Assembly: GCF_000964545.1 (NCBI RefSeq)
Contig: NZ_BBVD01000001.1
Location: 271,917 to 335,916 of the forward strand
DNA length: 64,000 bases
Source: Comamonas thiooxydans
Lineage (GTDB): Bacteria > Pseudomonadota > Gammaproteobacteria > Burkholderiales > Burkholderiaceae_C
Direction of reading: 5' to 3'
Under the pieces are notes generated by a model, which saw only the letters and a list, made by a program, of their open reading frames with translations, was not told where the DNA came from and did no database searches. Numbering within the stretch: position 1 is the first letter of the stretch; the number at the start of each line of letters is the position of its first letter. Made by a program: the position numbers and the translations under genes. Of the stretch, positions 26,376 to 36,800 are shown piece after piece.

Positions 26376-27242
26376 TCACTTGATGCCTGCGCGCATGAAG
26401 CTTTGCACGAACTGGCGCTGGAACAGCAGGAATGCAATAAGCAGCGGCCCTGAAGTCATCAGTGTGGCGGCGCAGATAGTCGACCATTCCACGCCCGATT
26501 CCACGCTGGAGAAAACCTGCAGGCCCACGGTGAGCGGACGCGACTGCACGCTGTTGGTGATGATCAGAGGCCAGAGAAAATTATTCCAGTGAAAGCTCAC
26601 CGAAACCAGCGCAAATGCCGTGTAGACCGGCCTGGCCAGCGGTACGTAGACACGCCAGAGAATCTGCAGCGTGCTGGCACCTTCCACGCGCGCGGCTTCG
26701 TCCAGCTCGCGGGGTATGCCCATAAAGGTCTGGCGCAGCAAAAAGATGGCAAAGGCCGAGGCGAAATACGGCAGACCTATGCCCGCCAGAGTATCGACCG
26801 CTCCCAGCCCGGACATGGTCTGATAGTTCGCCACCAGCAGAATGTCCGGCATGATCATCAGCTGTATCAGCACCAGCGCAAACGCCACATTGCTGCCGTG
26901 AAAGCGCAAGCGTGCAAAGGCAAATGCAGCCAGCGTGGACAGCAGCAGTTGCACCGCCAGAATCAAGGCCACCAGCAAGATGGTGTTGAGAAAATAGCGC
27001 GCAAACGGCGCGGCTTCCCAGGCATGGCGGAAGTTCTGCAGCGTCCAGGGCGCGGACAGATCCAGGCGCGTGGACGCATCGGAGGGGTGAAACGCCGTCC
27101 AGACAGCATAGGCCAGCGGCAGCAGCCACAGCAGCGCCAGCGTCCAGGCGGCCAGGGTGTCCAGCCATGAAGCGCCATAAAAGCTCACGCCCTGGCTCTC
27201 CCGGGCGCTCCTGCGCCCCGGCAGAAATGAAGCAGCTGTCAT
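26376..27242 (-). CDS. ugpE: ABC importer permease, UgpE-like
   Basis: A 288-residue carbohydrate-type (CUT1) inner-membrane permease with six hydrophobic segments. The EAA loop reads DEAARVEGASTLQILWRVYVPLARP and contacts the ATPase. The N-terminus has the PLAYAVWTAFHPSDA segment usual for UgpE/MalG-type subunits. Its start overlaps the stop of the partner permease by four bases (27239-27242). It pairs with the UgpA-like subunit, the binding protein and the ATPase in one minus-strand operon. Glycerol-3-phosphate or a glycerophosphodiester is the likely substrate class from similarity of the binding protein. Confidence 0.8.
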   Translation of the reverse strand: MTAASFLPGRRSARESQGVSFYGASWLDTLAAWTLALLWLLPLAYAVWTAFHPSDASTRLDLSAPWTLQNFRHAWEAAPFARYFLNTILLVALILAVQLLLSTLAAFAFARLRFHGSNVAFALVLIQLMIMPDILLVANYQTMSGLGAVDTLAGIGLPYFASAFAIFLLRQTFMGIPRELDEAARVEGASTLQILWRVYVPLARPVYTAFALVSVSFHWNNFLWPLIITNSVQSRPLTVGLQVFSSVESGVEWSTICAATLMTSGPLLIAFLLFQRQFVQSFMRAGIK

Positions 27243-28195
27243 TGATAGTGCACCTTTTTGTCCAGCACAAAGAACTGGAACAGTGCCACGGCAGCCAGCA
27301 CCAAAACCAGCACCACGGTGATGGCCGCGGCATAGCCGGTGTCCCAGAATTTGAAGCCCACTTCGTAGAGGTGATAGAGCAGCAGCGTGGAGGCATTGTC
27401 CGGCCCGCCACGTGTGAGGATGAACACATGGTCCACGAGCCGGAAGGCATTGATCACGGCGTTGACCAGGATGAACAGCGTGGTCGGCATGAGCAGCGGC
27501 CACTGCACGCGGCGCAGGAAATACCAGCGCGATGCGCCTTCGATGACCGCTGCCTCCTTGAGGCTGGGGTTGAGCGTCTGCAGCGCGGCCAGATAGAAGA
27601 TCATGAAAAAGCCGGCCTCCTTCCACACGGCCACCAGCGTGATGCAGGCCAGGGCCGTGGACGGATCGCCCAGCCAGTTGTGCGCGTCCAGGCCCAGTGC
27701 GCCGCGCAACTGCTCCAGCAGTCCGTACTGAGGCGTGTAGAAGAACAGCCAGATATTGGCCACGGCAATCATGGGCAGCACCGTGGGCGTGAAATAGGCC
27801 ATGCGCAGCAAGGCCCGCCCCGCGAGCTTCTCGTTGACCCACAGCGCCATCAGCAAGGCCAGTCCCATGGACAGCGGAATGGTGGCAGCGGCAAACCAGA
27901 GGTTGTTTCGCACGGCCTGCCAGAACACGGGATCATCGACCATGAGCGCATAGTTTTCCAGCCCCACCCATTCGCCGGGCTGGCCGCCACGACCCGTGGC
28001 ATGCAGGCTGTCGATCAACGTGGACAAGGCCGGCCAATGTGTAAAGCCCGACAGCAGCAGCAGCGCCGGCATGAGCAGCAGCCAGGCATGCACGGCCTGC
28101 TTTCGCGCTGCGGCCTGCGCCAGCCTGCGGGCGGCCCTGGATGGCAAGGGCGCAGACATGACGCCCTTGCCGGTTTCAAGAGCCGGACTGCTCAT
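27239..28195 (-). CDS. ugpA: ABC importer permease, UgpA-like
   Basis: A 318-residue CUT1 permease with six transmembrane segments after a basic N-terminus. The EAA loop is KEAAVIEGASRWYFLRRVQWPLLMP. The DHVFILTRGGPDNAS segment before the last helix is common to UgpA/MalF-like subunits. Its start codon overlaps the binding-protein stop by one base (TAATG at 28193-28197) and its stop overlaps the next permease start, so translation of the three genes is coupled. Confidence 0.82.
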   Translation of the reverse strand: MSSPALETGKGVMSAPLPSRAARRLAQAAARKQAVHAWLLLMPALLLLSGFTHWPALSTLIDSLHATGRGGQPGEWVGLENYALMVDDPVFWQAVRNNLWFAAATIPLSMGLALLMALWVNEKLAGRALLRMAYFTPTVLPMIAVANIWLFFYTPQYGLLEQLRGALGLDAHNWLGDPSTALACITLVAVWKEAGFFMIFYLAALQTLNPSLKEAAVIEGASRWYFLRRVQWPLLMPTTLFILVNAVINAFRLVDHVFILTRGGPDNASTLLLYHLYEVGFKFWDTGYAAAITVVLVLVLAAVALFQFFVLDKKVHYQ

Positions 28196-29484
28196 TACTT
28201 GTAGCGACGCAGAATGCGCTCGGATTCCTTCTGCGCCTCTTCCATGGCCTGGGCTGCGGTCTTGGTGCCGTTCAGGGCCGCCTGAATCGCATCGTTGAGC
28301 ACCTTGGTCACACGCTGGTTCTCATGGGTGGAATACTCGGCCACCGACACCGGCAGTTGATCGCGCGCCACCAGTGCCTGGGGAAATTCCTGGCCGTACT
28401 TCTTGAGTGCGGGAGTCTCGTAGGCTGCAGGCGAGACAGCCACATAGCCGCTGTCCATGCTCCACTGCGCGGCACGCTCTGGCTGGGTCACCCATTTGGC
28501 AAACTCGAACGCAGCCTGCTGCTGCTGCCTGGGCGCATTCTTGAAGATGTAGAAATTGCCCCCGCCCGTGGGCGAGCCCTTGCGGACATTGCCGGCGATC
28601 TGGCCCACGCCGAAGTCGAACTTGGCATTGGCACGGATATTGGTGAGATTGCCCGTGGTCGTCACGATGATGGCGGCCTTCTTTTCCATGAAGTCCCTGG
28701 GCGTCGTGCCCCACTCCACCACACCTGCCGGGTGCACGCCGTCCTTGACCAGGCCGACCCAGAAGTTCAGCGCTTCCACCACCTTGGGGTGGTTGAGCAT
28801 GACGCGGGTGCCGGACTCGTTGGCCAGCAGCACATCATTGGGCGTGGTCAGGGTCTGCAGCATCCAGTAGCCAAAGCCTGTGGACGGAATCTGGATGCCG
28901 TATTGCACGACCTTGCCGCTGGCGTCCTTCTTGGTCAGCTTGTGGGCTGCCTCCTTGAGTTCCTTCCAGTTCTGGGGCGCCTGGTCGGGGTTCAGGCCGG
29001 CCTCCTTGAAAGCTTCCTTGTTGTAGTACATCACCACGGTGGAGCGCTGAAAGGGCACGCCCCAGGTCTTGCCACCGGTCTGGCTGTTGGCCATGAAGGC
29101 CGGATAAAAGCCCTTGAGCCAGGCCTTGTCGGCATCGGTCTTCACGAAGTCGTCAATAGGCGCAATCGCGCCCTCGTCCATCAGCGTGAATATATCGGTG
29201 GACAGCAGCACCGAGGTCGCAGGCGCCTTGCCGGCCTTGTTCGCCGTCAGCGCCTTGACGATGGTTTCCTGGTAGGTGCCGGCATAGATGGGCGTGATCT
29301 TGTATTGCGGATGCGCCTTGTTGAAGTCCGCCGCATAACCATCTATCACCTTGGTGATGGGGCCACCCACGGCCACGGGGTAATAGAAAGGCACTTCCAA
29401 CGGGGACTGCGCAAGAGCAGTGCCCGCCAGGCCGAGGCCGGCGGCAGCGGCGATCACGCCATGAACAAAGGTTTGACGACGCAT
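28195..29484 (-). CDS. ugpB: ABC importer substrate-binding protein, UgpB-like
   Basis: A 429-residue periplasmic binding protein. The signal peptide is clear (MRRQTFVHGVIAAAAGLGL, cleavage after ALA-Q). Segments such as YAADFNKAHPQYKITPIYAGTYQETI, PFQRSTVVMYYNKEAFKEAGL and GNLTNIRANAKFDFGVG align by eye with E. coli UgpB, including the TTTGNL/ASSGSL region. This supports a glycerol-3-phosphate or glycerophospho-alcohol ligand, but residue-level ligand assignment is not possible here. Start ATG 29484 has GGAGAG about 7 nt upstream. Confidence 0.82.
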   Translation of the reverse strand: MRRQTFVHGVIAAAAGLGLAGTALAQSPLEVPFYYPVAVGGPITKVIDGYAADFNKAHPQYKITPIYAGTYQETIVKALTANKAGKAPATSVLLSTDIFTLMDEGAIAPIDDFVKTDADKAWLKGFYPAFMANSQTGGKTWGVPFQRSTVVMYYNKEAFKEAGLNPDQAPQNWKELKEAAHKLTKKDASGKVVQYGIQIPSTGFGYWMLQTLTTPNDVLLANESGTRVMLNHPKVVEALNFWVGLVKDGVHPAGVVEWGTTPRDFMEKKAAIIVTTTGNLTNIRANAKFDFGVGQIAGNVRKGSPTGGGNFYIFKNAPRQQQQAAFEFAKWVTQPERAAQWSMDSGYVAVSPAAYETPALKKYGQEFPQALVARDQLPVSVAEYSTHENQRVTKVLNDAIQAALNGTKTAAQAMEEAQKESERILRRYK

Positions 29485-29530
29485 GGGAATCTCTCCTCGG
29501 GAATTGCAGACAATGGAAAACACCGGCGGC

Positions 29531-30652
29531 TCAGGCTGCGGCCAGCAAGGAGCGAGCGGATTCCACCGCCTGCCCGCAAACATGAATGCGCCCGCCCTGC
29601 GCATCGAACCAATGCGAAGCCTGCTGCGGCCAGTACAGGATCACGCCTTGTCCAGGCCGCAGATCGGCATGGGCATGGCCGGGCACACGCGCCGTCAGCA
29701 GCTCGCTGCCCACCCGGCAGCGCAGCACCAGATCGGCACCCAGATATTCAAAGCCCTGCACGGTGGCCGGAATGCGGTTGCCCAGACCCTCGTGGCCGCT
29801 GTCGGCATCACCTGCCACGGCAATCACCTCGGGCCGCACGCCAAGCGCCTGCGGATAGGCGCTGCCAGCCACCAGATCCGGGGCCACGACCACATCGCTG
29901 CCTGCAATCCGGTTGCCCTGCAGGGCCACGATGTTCATGGCGGGCGTGCCGATAAAGCGCGCGGCAAACGTGGTTGCGGGCTTGGCATAGATCTCGCGCG
30001 GCCCGGCCGCCTGTTCCACCAGGCCCTTGTTGAGCAGCACCACCTGATCGGCCATGCTCATGGCCTCGGCCTGATCGTGGGTCACATAGACCACCGTGAG
30101 ACCCAGACGCTGCTGCAGCTCGCGCAGCTCGGCGCGCATTTCCTGGCGCAGCTGGGCATCGAGATTGGATAGCGGCTCGTCCATCAGGCAGACCCTGGCC
30201 TGCGCCACCAGCGCACGGCCCAGCGCCACGCGTTGCTGCTGGCCGCCCGAGAGTTGCCCGGGCCGGCGCTCCAGCAGTGCCGTCAGCCCCAGCAGCTCGG
30301 CGGTTTGCTCAAGACGCTGCTCGCGCTCGGCCTTGCCAACCTTGCGCACCTGCAGACCGAACTGGATGTTGTCGGCCACGCTCAGATGCGGGAACAGCGC
30401 ATAGTTCTGGAACACCATGGCAATGCCGCGCTCAGCGGGCGGCAGATGTGTGACGTCGCGACCATCGATGCGCACCGCCCCCGAAGTGGGAATGTCCAGC
30501 CCGGCAATCATGCGCAAGGTGGTGGATTTGCCGCAGCCCGAAGGGCCGAGCAAGACGCAAAACGAGCCTGGTTCAATGCGCAGATTCACGGCATGCAGGG
30601 CCGTGGCGTCACCCCAGGATTTGGCGACGTTCTCCAGCTCGATCAAAGACAT
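29531..30652 (-). CDS. ugpC: ABC importer ATPase, UgpC/MalK-like
   Basis: A 373-residue ATPase with Walker A GPSGCGKST, Q-loop FQNYALFPH, signature LSGGQQQR, Walker B CLMDEPLSNLD and the switch His in VYVTHDQAEA, followed by a C-terminal OB-fold (TOBE) regulatory domain (about 240-355). It is the first gene of a minus-strand unit ATPase - binding protein - two permeases - VOC - EEP. E. coli instead has ugpB first and ugpC fourth. Start ATG 30652; a GTG one codon upstream is equally close. Confidence 0.85.
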   Translation of the reverse strand: MSLIELENVAKSWGDATALHAVNLRIEPGSFCVLLGPSGCGKSTTLRMIAGLDIPTSGAVRIDGRDVTHLPPAERGIAMVFQNYALFPHLSVADNIQFGLQVRKVGKAEREQRLEQTAELLGLTALLERRPGQLSGGQQQRVALGRALVAQARVCLMDEPLSNLDAQLRQEMRAELRELQQRLGLTVVYVTHDQAEAMSMADQVVLLNKGLVEQAAGPREIYAKPATTFAARFIGTPAMNIVALQGNRIAGSDVVVAPDLVAGSAYPQALGVRPEVIAVAGDADSGHEGLGNRIPATVQGFEYLGADLVLRCRVGSELLTARVPGHAHADLRPGQGVILYWPQQASHWFDAQGGRIHVCGQAVESARSLLAAA

Positions 30653-30655
30653 CAC

Positions 30656-30819
30656 ACCAGTCTAGAAAGACTGGATGACAGTCACGTGTCAACCCGGATC
30701 CAACTAAATAAAAACAGGAGCTTCTGGCGCCTGCTATTGATTGATCTCAGATAGAAATGATCTTGAATCATCCTTTTTAAATGCGAAAGCAGCTTCTATA
30801 TCCATAGCATCAGTGCATG
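30656..30819. other. Promoter region of the ABC importer operon with repeat copies
   Basis: On the minus strand TTGACA (30692 down to 30687) is a good -35 box. Around it lie CTGTCAT (30681-30675) and an inverted repeat CCAGTC/GACTGG. TTGACAC and CTGTCAT are spaced 11 nt apart, weakly like a Pho box. Two fragments of the dispersed repeat follow, at 30709-30745 (CTTCTGGCGCCTGCTATTGATT) and 30772-30800 (GCGAAAGCAGCTTCTAT). No gene is seen. Confidence 0.4.
30709..30800. repeat. Dispersed intergenic repeat, copy 3 (two fragments)
   Basis: GAGCTTCTGGCGCCTGCTATTGATT and, further on, AAATGCGAAAGCAGCTTCTAT look like the two arms of the repeat seen intact at 56405-56480. The intervening sequence is AT-rich. 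Confidence 0.45.
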
Positions 30820-30854
30820 AAAAAAGCCCCGACTGCTTGCGCAGACCGGGGCTT
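30820..30854 (-). terminator. Terminator of the alpha-2-macroglobulin gene
   Basis: GCCCCG (30826-30831) pairs with CGGGGC (30847-30852); on the minus strand the stem is followed by TTTTTT. Confidence 0.9.
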
Positions 30855-30882
30855 GTCGTACGGCCGGGAAACCGCTGAAGGC

Positions 30883-33800
30883 TTACTTGGGCATCACCAC
30901 CTTGAGCTTGGCGTTGGGAATCTCGCCAAACATCTCGGGCGCATACAGCGCTTCGGCACGCGTGGGCGGCAGGGCGAATTCACCGGCGTTGTTCAGGCGC
31001 ACGGTGTATTCGACCTTCGTCGTCCCTGCGGGCAGGTACTGGTAGTAGGCACGGTAGGACTCGAAGCTGCGCTCTTCGTAGGCCAGCCAGCCGGCCCCCT
31101 CCTGCTTCTCGCCCTTGGATGCGATCTCGGAATCGCGGCCCAGGCCGCCACCCAGAATGGTCGCCCCCGTGGGGACGGGATCGGTGATGGCCACCCAGGT
31201 CATATCGGTCTTGGCCTGCACCTCCAGCGTCACGCGCAGCACATCGCCGCGCGTGTACTGGCCGCCACCAAACATGCCCTTGTCCGCCTGCTCCACGGGC
31301 GTGACGGTCTTCTTGATGGTGTAGCCGGCGCTGAAAGGCGCCTTGAGGGCCACGGCCGCCACGGACTGCACGGTCAGCCAGGGCTTGCCCGTGCCTTGCT
31401 GCGTCACGCTCAGCTGGCCCTTGCCAGCCTTGGCCCAGGGCATGAACATGGTGTTGTTCATCAGGCCGCCGGCACGCACGGGCTCGCCGAAGACGCTGTT
31501 AGAGTGGGCCGTGCCCTGCGCATCCTCGGACGTGGCACGCCTGACCTCGGCCCAGTTCACCTTGGCCTCGTTGCCGTTCATGCTGGCCACGGTACTGCCG
31601 GCCACGGGCTCGGACTCGAACTTCTGCGAGAAGCGGCGCAGGGCCAGAGCTCCCCAGAGGTTGGCCGTGGTCGTGTTCCAGGCACCGGACTGCTGGCGTG
31701 CGATAAAGCCGCTGACCAGGCGCGGCATGTCTTCGGCCCATGCCGGGTCGTTGATGGTCGCGAGGATCAGGCGTGCCAGATTCACGTCAGGGCCCTGCAT
31801 CAGCCACCACCAGCCATCGTCCTGATCGGTCGAGAAGCCGGCACGCGTGCCGTTGTAGGTCAGGCGGGCACGCAGAATCTGCATGGCCTGGGCCAGGCGC
31901 TCATCGCGCTGCGGCGCATCGCTCATGCGCTGCAGCAGCATCACCCAGTCGATGACCGTGTGCGTGGGCCACTGGTTGGGCGTGGCATTGATGCTGTCGA
32001 GCATGCGCGGCGTGGCCTTGCCCGACAGTGCCAGTGCAGCAATCGCCGCCAGCTTGCGCATTTCCAGATCCTTGCGCGGGCTCCAGAAGTTGCGCTGGAT
32101 GCGGCCTTCCACAAACGCGATCAGGCCGTCCTCCATGCGCGCACGTTCGGCGGCAGGAATCACGAAGCGCTTGTCAACGCCCTGCGCCATGGCCGACAGG
32201 TTCAGCAGATGCGCGGTCAGCGTATCGCTGCCGCGGCTGACCGATCCGTCCTGGGGCGGGAAGTAGTTGGCCAGGCCGTCACCGTCCAGATAGTTGGGCA
32301 GCTGGGCCATGGTGCTGCCCCAGAGATCGGCGTTGTTCATGCCGACGGCCTTGCTGGTGGTCTGCTCCAGGCAGGAATAGGGGTAGCGGGCCCACCAGTC
32401 GCGCACGCCGGGCAGGCCTTCGGTCAGCTTGGGCACCAGCGACATCTGCAGACCACCGCGACCGGGCAGGGCATCGGCGGGCGGATTCACGGGCACGCTA
32501 TAGCTGCCGTTGACCTGCACCAGCGTGGCCTGCTGCACCGACAGCGGCACGGCAGGCACGATGCGCTGGCTGATCTTGAGCGCATCCTGCGCTGCATCGG
32601 CGCCGCCAGCGGTGTCGCGCGCGGAAATCTCCCAGATCAGCGCCTCGGCACGCGTGCCGGAGAGCTGGGCCGGAGCCTTCACATCCCAGGCCACTTCACG
32701 CGCCTCGCCGGCGGGAATCTCCACGGTCTGGGCCTTGAGCTCCAGCATGGTGGCACGCGGCGTGACCTCCACCTTCATGGCCTTGGCCGAGGTGTTGCGC
32801 AGCGTGACCTGGGCGCGGAACTGATCGTCCTCGCGCACCAGGGGCGGCAGGCCGCTGATGATCTGCAGATCCTGCGTGGTGCGGATCGCCGCCTGGCCAG
32901 TGCCGAACAGGCTCACGCCCGCATCGGCCACGGCCACCACCTGGAAGGTGGTCAGGGCGTCGTTGAGCGGCACCTCGATCAGCGCCATGCCGTTGCCGTC
33001 CAGCACCACATCGGGCTTCCACAGCAGCAGGGTATCGAGCAGTTCGCGCGTAGGGCTGCGGCCACCGCCACCGCCCGCAGGCACGGCCTTCTTGCCGTAG
33101 TGGCGCCGGCCGATCACCTCCATCTGGGCCGTTGCCGTCTGCACGCCCCATTCGCGGCGCGTCAGCATGGCATCGAGCAAATTCCAGCTGCTGTTGGGCA
33201 TCAGCTCCAGCAAGGCCTGGTCCACGGCCGCCAGCGCCACATGGGCACCTGCTGCAGGCTTGCCATCGGGCAGCGTGGCCTTGATGGTGACCTTGGCCGT
33301 GCCGCGCACCTTGTAGCTGGACTTGTCCGAGGAAACCTTGACGTCCAGGGTATTGCTCTTCAGGCCCACGCGAATTTCGGACATGCCGAAACGAAAGGCC
33401 GGCTTGGAGAGGTCCACCATGGAAGTCGGCGCGATGAATTCCTTGCCGTCATTCCAGAAGGCACGCCACCACTCCAGCGGCGACTTGAAGCCCCAGGTAA
33501 AGAAGCTATACCAGGGCACTTCCATCAGGCGGCCGCGCAGCGCCAGCACGCTGACATAGGCATTGGGGCCCCAGTTGTCTTCGATCTTGACGTCCACCGT
33601 GGGGTTGTCACCCGCCAGCTCCACCACCTGCGTGCTGACGATGCCTTCGCGCTCCACTGCCACCAGCGCCGTGGCGCGGCGGAAGGGCATGCGCACCTGA
33701 AAGCGCGCGGTCTCGCCGGGCTCATAGCTCTTGCGCTCGGACAGCACGTCCATGCGGTCATGGTCTTCGCCACCGAACCAGAGCTCGCCCTGGCCCGTGA

Positions 33801-36800
33801 CCCACACCGAGGTCGCGGCCTGGCTGCTGCGGCCTTCCTTGTCGGCGGCCTTGACGATCAGCTCCACCTCGCCGGGCTGGGACAGCTGGGCCTCGCATTG
33901 AACAAGGCCATGGCTGTCGCTGGTGCCCGAGCACACGGTGCCCAGATTCTTGAGCGTGGTCTGGTTGTCGTAGCTGTAGAAGCCGCCCACCAGCCGCTTG
34001 CGGCTGGAGGTGGTGATGCGCGCCACGGCTTCGACCTTGACGGGCACGCCGGCCTGGGCCTTGCCTGCCGTATCCAGCGTCAGCGCCTGAAAGCGCAGCT
34101 TGCGGTCCACCGAGATCCAGTTCTCGGAGCGCACGCCGGCCACTACGGCAGCCGGCCAGATGGTGCGCGTGCTGCGCAGGGTCTGCACCTCGCCGTTCGG
34201 GTCGGCGTAGGTCGCCTCCATCAGCAACTCGCGCGGCTCGCCGGACTTGGGCAGCTTGTCGATAGCGACCTTGCCCAGACCGTTCTTGTCCAGCGTCACG
34301 GGAAGCTTGTCAGCCACGACCTTGGTGTCGTCGGCCGCCGTGCTTTCCTCGTCGTCGCTGCTGCCCACGTCCTGGGCACTGCGCGGCGGGTTGAAGCTGA
34401 AGCCGTCCCAGCCCGCGAAATCCAGCGATTTGGAGCGCAGCAGAGCCGACACCTTGACCGGCAGATTGGCGGCGGCGCCACCCGAGACATAGTTGATCTG
34501 CACTTCGGCAGGCACGCTGCTGACAGCGTAGAGCTGCTCCTTGCCGGCCGGGCCCACACGCCCCTCCATCACGGGAAGGCGGAACTCCTCGACACGGAAG
34601 ATGCCCGTGCTGAAGCTGGAGCGACGGCCGCTGCCATTGGTGTAGCCCAGCTCCACCGCATATTCGCCGAGCTTGGCGGCCTTGGAGATGGGGAACTCGC
34701 TGCTCGCGCTGCCATTGGCATTCCAGCTCAGGGCCTGGGTAAAGCGCTGGCCACTGCCCAGATGGGTGATGGTCAGGCGGTCAGGCTTGTCCTGGGTCTG
34801 TTCAAAGCCCGTGGAGTTCTTGCCGGGGCCCGTCAGGGCACGCAGAAAGTGCTTCATGGACACGGTTTCGCCGGCACGGAACAGCATGCGGTCAAACACC
34901 GTATGCGCGACTTCGTCGCGCTTGCTGCTGGAGCTGGTCGGCACATTGAAGCGCCAGGACTCTATGCCCTTGTTCCAGTTGCTCCAGACAAAAGCCAGTT
35001 CCTCGCCAGCCTCGGTCTTGGCACGCGCACTCACGAAATAGGAGTTGCTGCGGTAGTAGCCGTCTTCGTTGCTGCAGGAAGGCGGATTGGGATTGAGGCC
35101 GTTGAAGGTCACCAGACCCTGGGCATCACTGACGGCCGAAGCAATCGCCTGACCGTTGCAGTCCGAGACCTGCACCGTGGCGCCTGGCACCACCTTGCCC
35201 TTGTCCAGCGTCGTCACCCAGGCCACGGAGTTCTCGCGCCCCAGCTTGAAGTGCACGGCCAGATTGGTCACCAGCACCGAAGTGCGCACATACATGGTGC
35301 GGCCCGCTCCATAGCCTTCGTCGAGCAGAGACTGGCCCAGCATGGGCGAGGCGATCTCCACTACCTGGAAGCCCGGGTTCAGCGGAATGCCGACGACCTC
35401 GAAGGGGCGCGGGTCGCTCTTGGCCGCCTTGGGCAGCTCCAGCGTCTGGGTCTGGCTCTGGCCGTCCAGCAGCGACAGCATGCGGGTCTGCACCCAGTGC
35501 TTGTCGTCATTGATGACAGGAGGCAAGATCTTTACATCACGCGCGGCGCGCTTGCGCTCCACGCTGTAGCTGTCATAGCGCTCGACCTTTTTGATCCAGG
35601 CGATGATGTCGGCGTCCGAGCCGCCCTTCTTGGTGCGCACCACGCTGGCGTCCAGCGACTTGCCCAGAAGCTGCGGCTCCACATTGCGCAGCGTCACGGG
35701 CAGCAGCGCCGGGCCCTTGGGGCCTTCGGCAAAGCGCTCGACGATGCCGAAGGGCGCGGCGGCAAACTTCACCAGCGGCGGCATATTGCCCGTGGCCGTG
35801 GCCAGCGGGAACATATTGGCATTGCTCAGCGTGCGACCCGCGGCATCCTTGAACTGCGGCGGCAGCTCCACCACATACTTGGTGTTTGGCTGCATGGTGG
35901 CGGGAAAGCTCACGCTGTCCACCAGCGAATCCTCGGCCAGCTTGTCGCCGTTCTGCTCGATGATGGGTGCCACGGCCGAGGCACCGCTCTTGAGGCGTAT
36001 GCCTTCGATCAGCTTGCGCGGCACCGGCGCGCTGAATGACAGGCGCATGGGGCGGATCGGCAGGCAGGCGGCGTTGGCGTTCTCGCGCTCGCAGCTGAAG
36101 TCGGCGCTGAAGGGCTGGCGCACCTGGTACTCGTAGCGCTGCTCGTCCTTGCTGACCAGGCCATTGGCCATGGCCACGCCCTTGCCATAGACCAGGGTCA
36201 TCTTGCTGCCCGAGGTCAGACGGCGGTTACAGGCCAGCACCACGAAGTTCTGCGGGTTCTTGGCCGCATCCTTGTCCCAGTGGCGCTGCTCGAGCACGGC
36301 CTCGCGGTCCTTGCCCTCGATCAGTTGCACGGGAATGCGCTCGCCCACACCTTCGGAGGTACACCAGACGCGCTGCTTGAGGCTGTCGACGGATGCCGCG
36401 CCCGTCAGGCGCAGAGCAAAGTACTGCTGCTCGTCCACCTCTTCATAGGTATCGGGCGCGATGCGGGCCACCTGCGGTCCGCCGGTCTGGAACTGATAGC
36501 TGGCTGCGCCCGTCAGGGCCGTACCCGCGACGCTCTTGAACTGAGGGTTGAGCTGGGCCGTGCAACGCACGCCGGCGGGCAGGTTCTGGGCAAAGTCGAA
36601 GACCCATTCCTTTTCGCTGTTCCAGCGCCCCGTGCCCTTGGCGGCCTGCGCATTGCTGCACTGCAGATTGACCGGCGCCGCGGCCTTGGGGTCGCCAAAG
36701 CGCACGGCTGCCCCATCGAACTGCACCACCACCTGGCCCACCTTGCTTACATCGCCCTGCGGGCTGAACTGGCGCACCCCCACGGCATGGGCCGCCGTGG

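Noticed and set aside
30817..36039. Very long plus-strand open frame opposite the alpha-2-macroglobulin gene (about 1740 codons)
   Set aside because: It is the antisense shadow of the real gene: His/Gly/Arg-rich low-complexity translation with no domain, while the minus strand encodes a signal peptide, thioester motif and macroglobulin domains.
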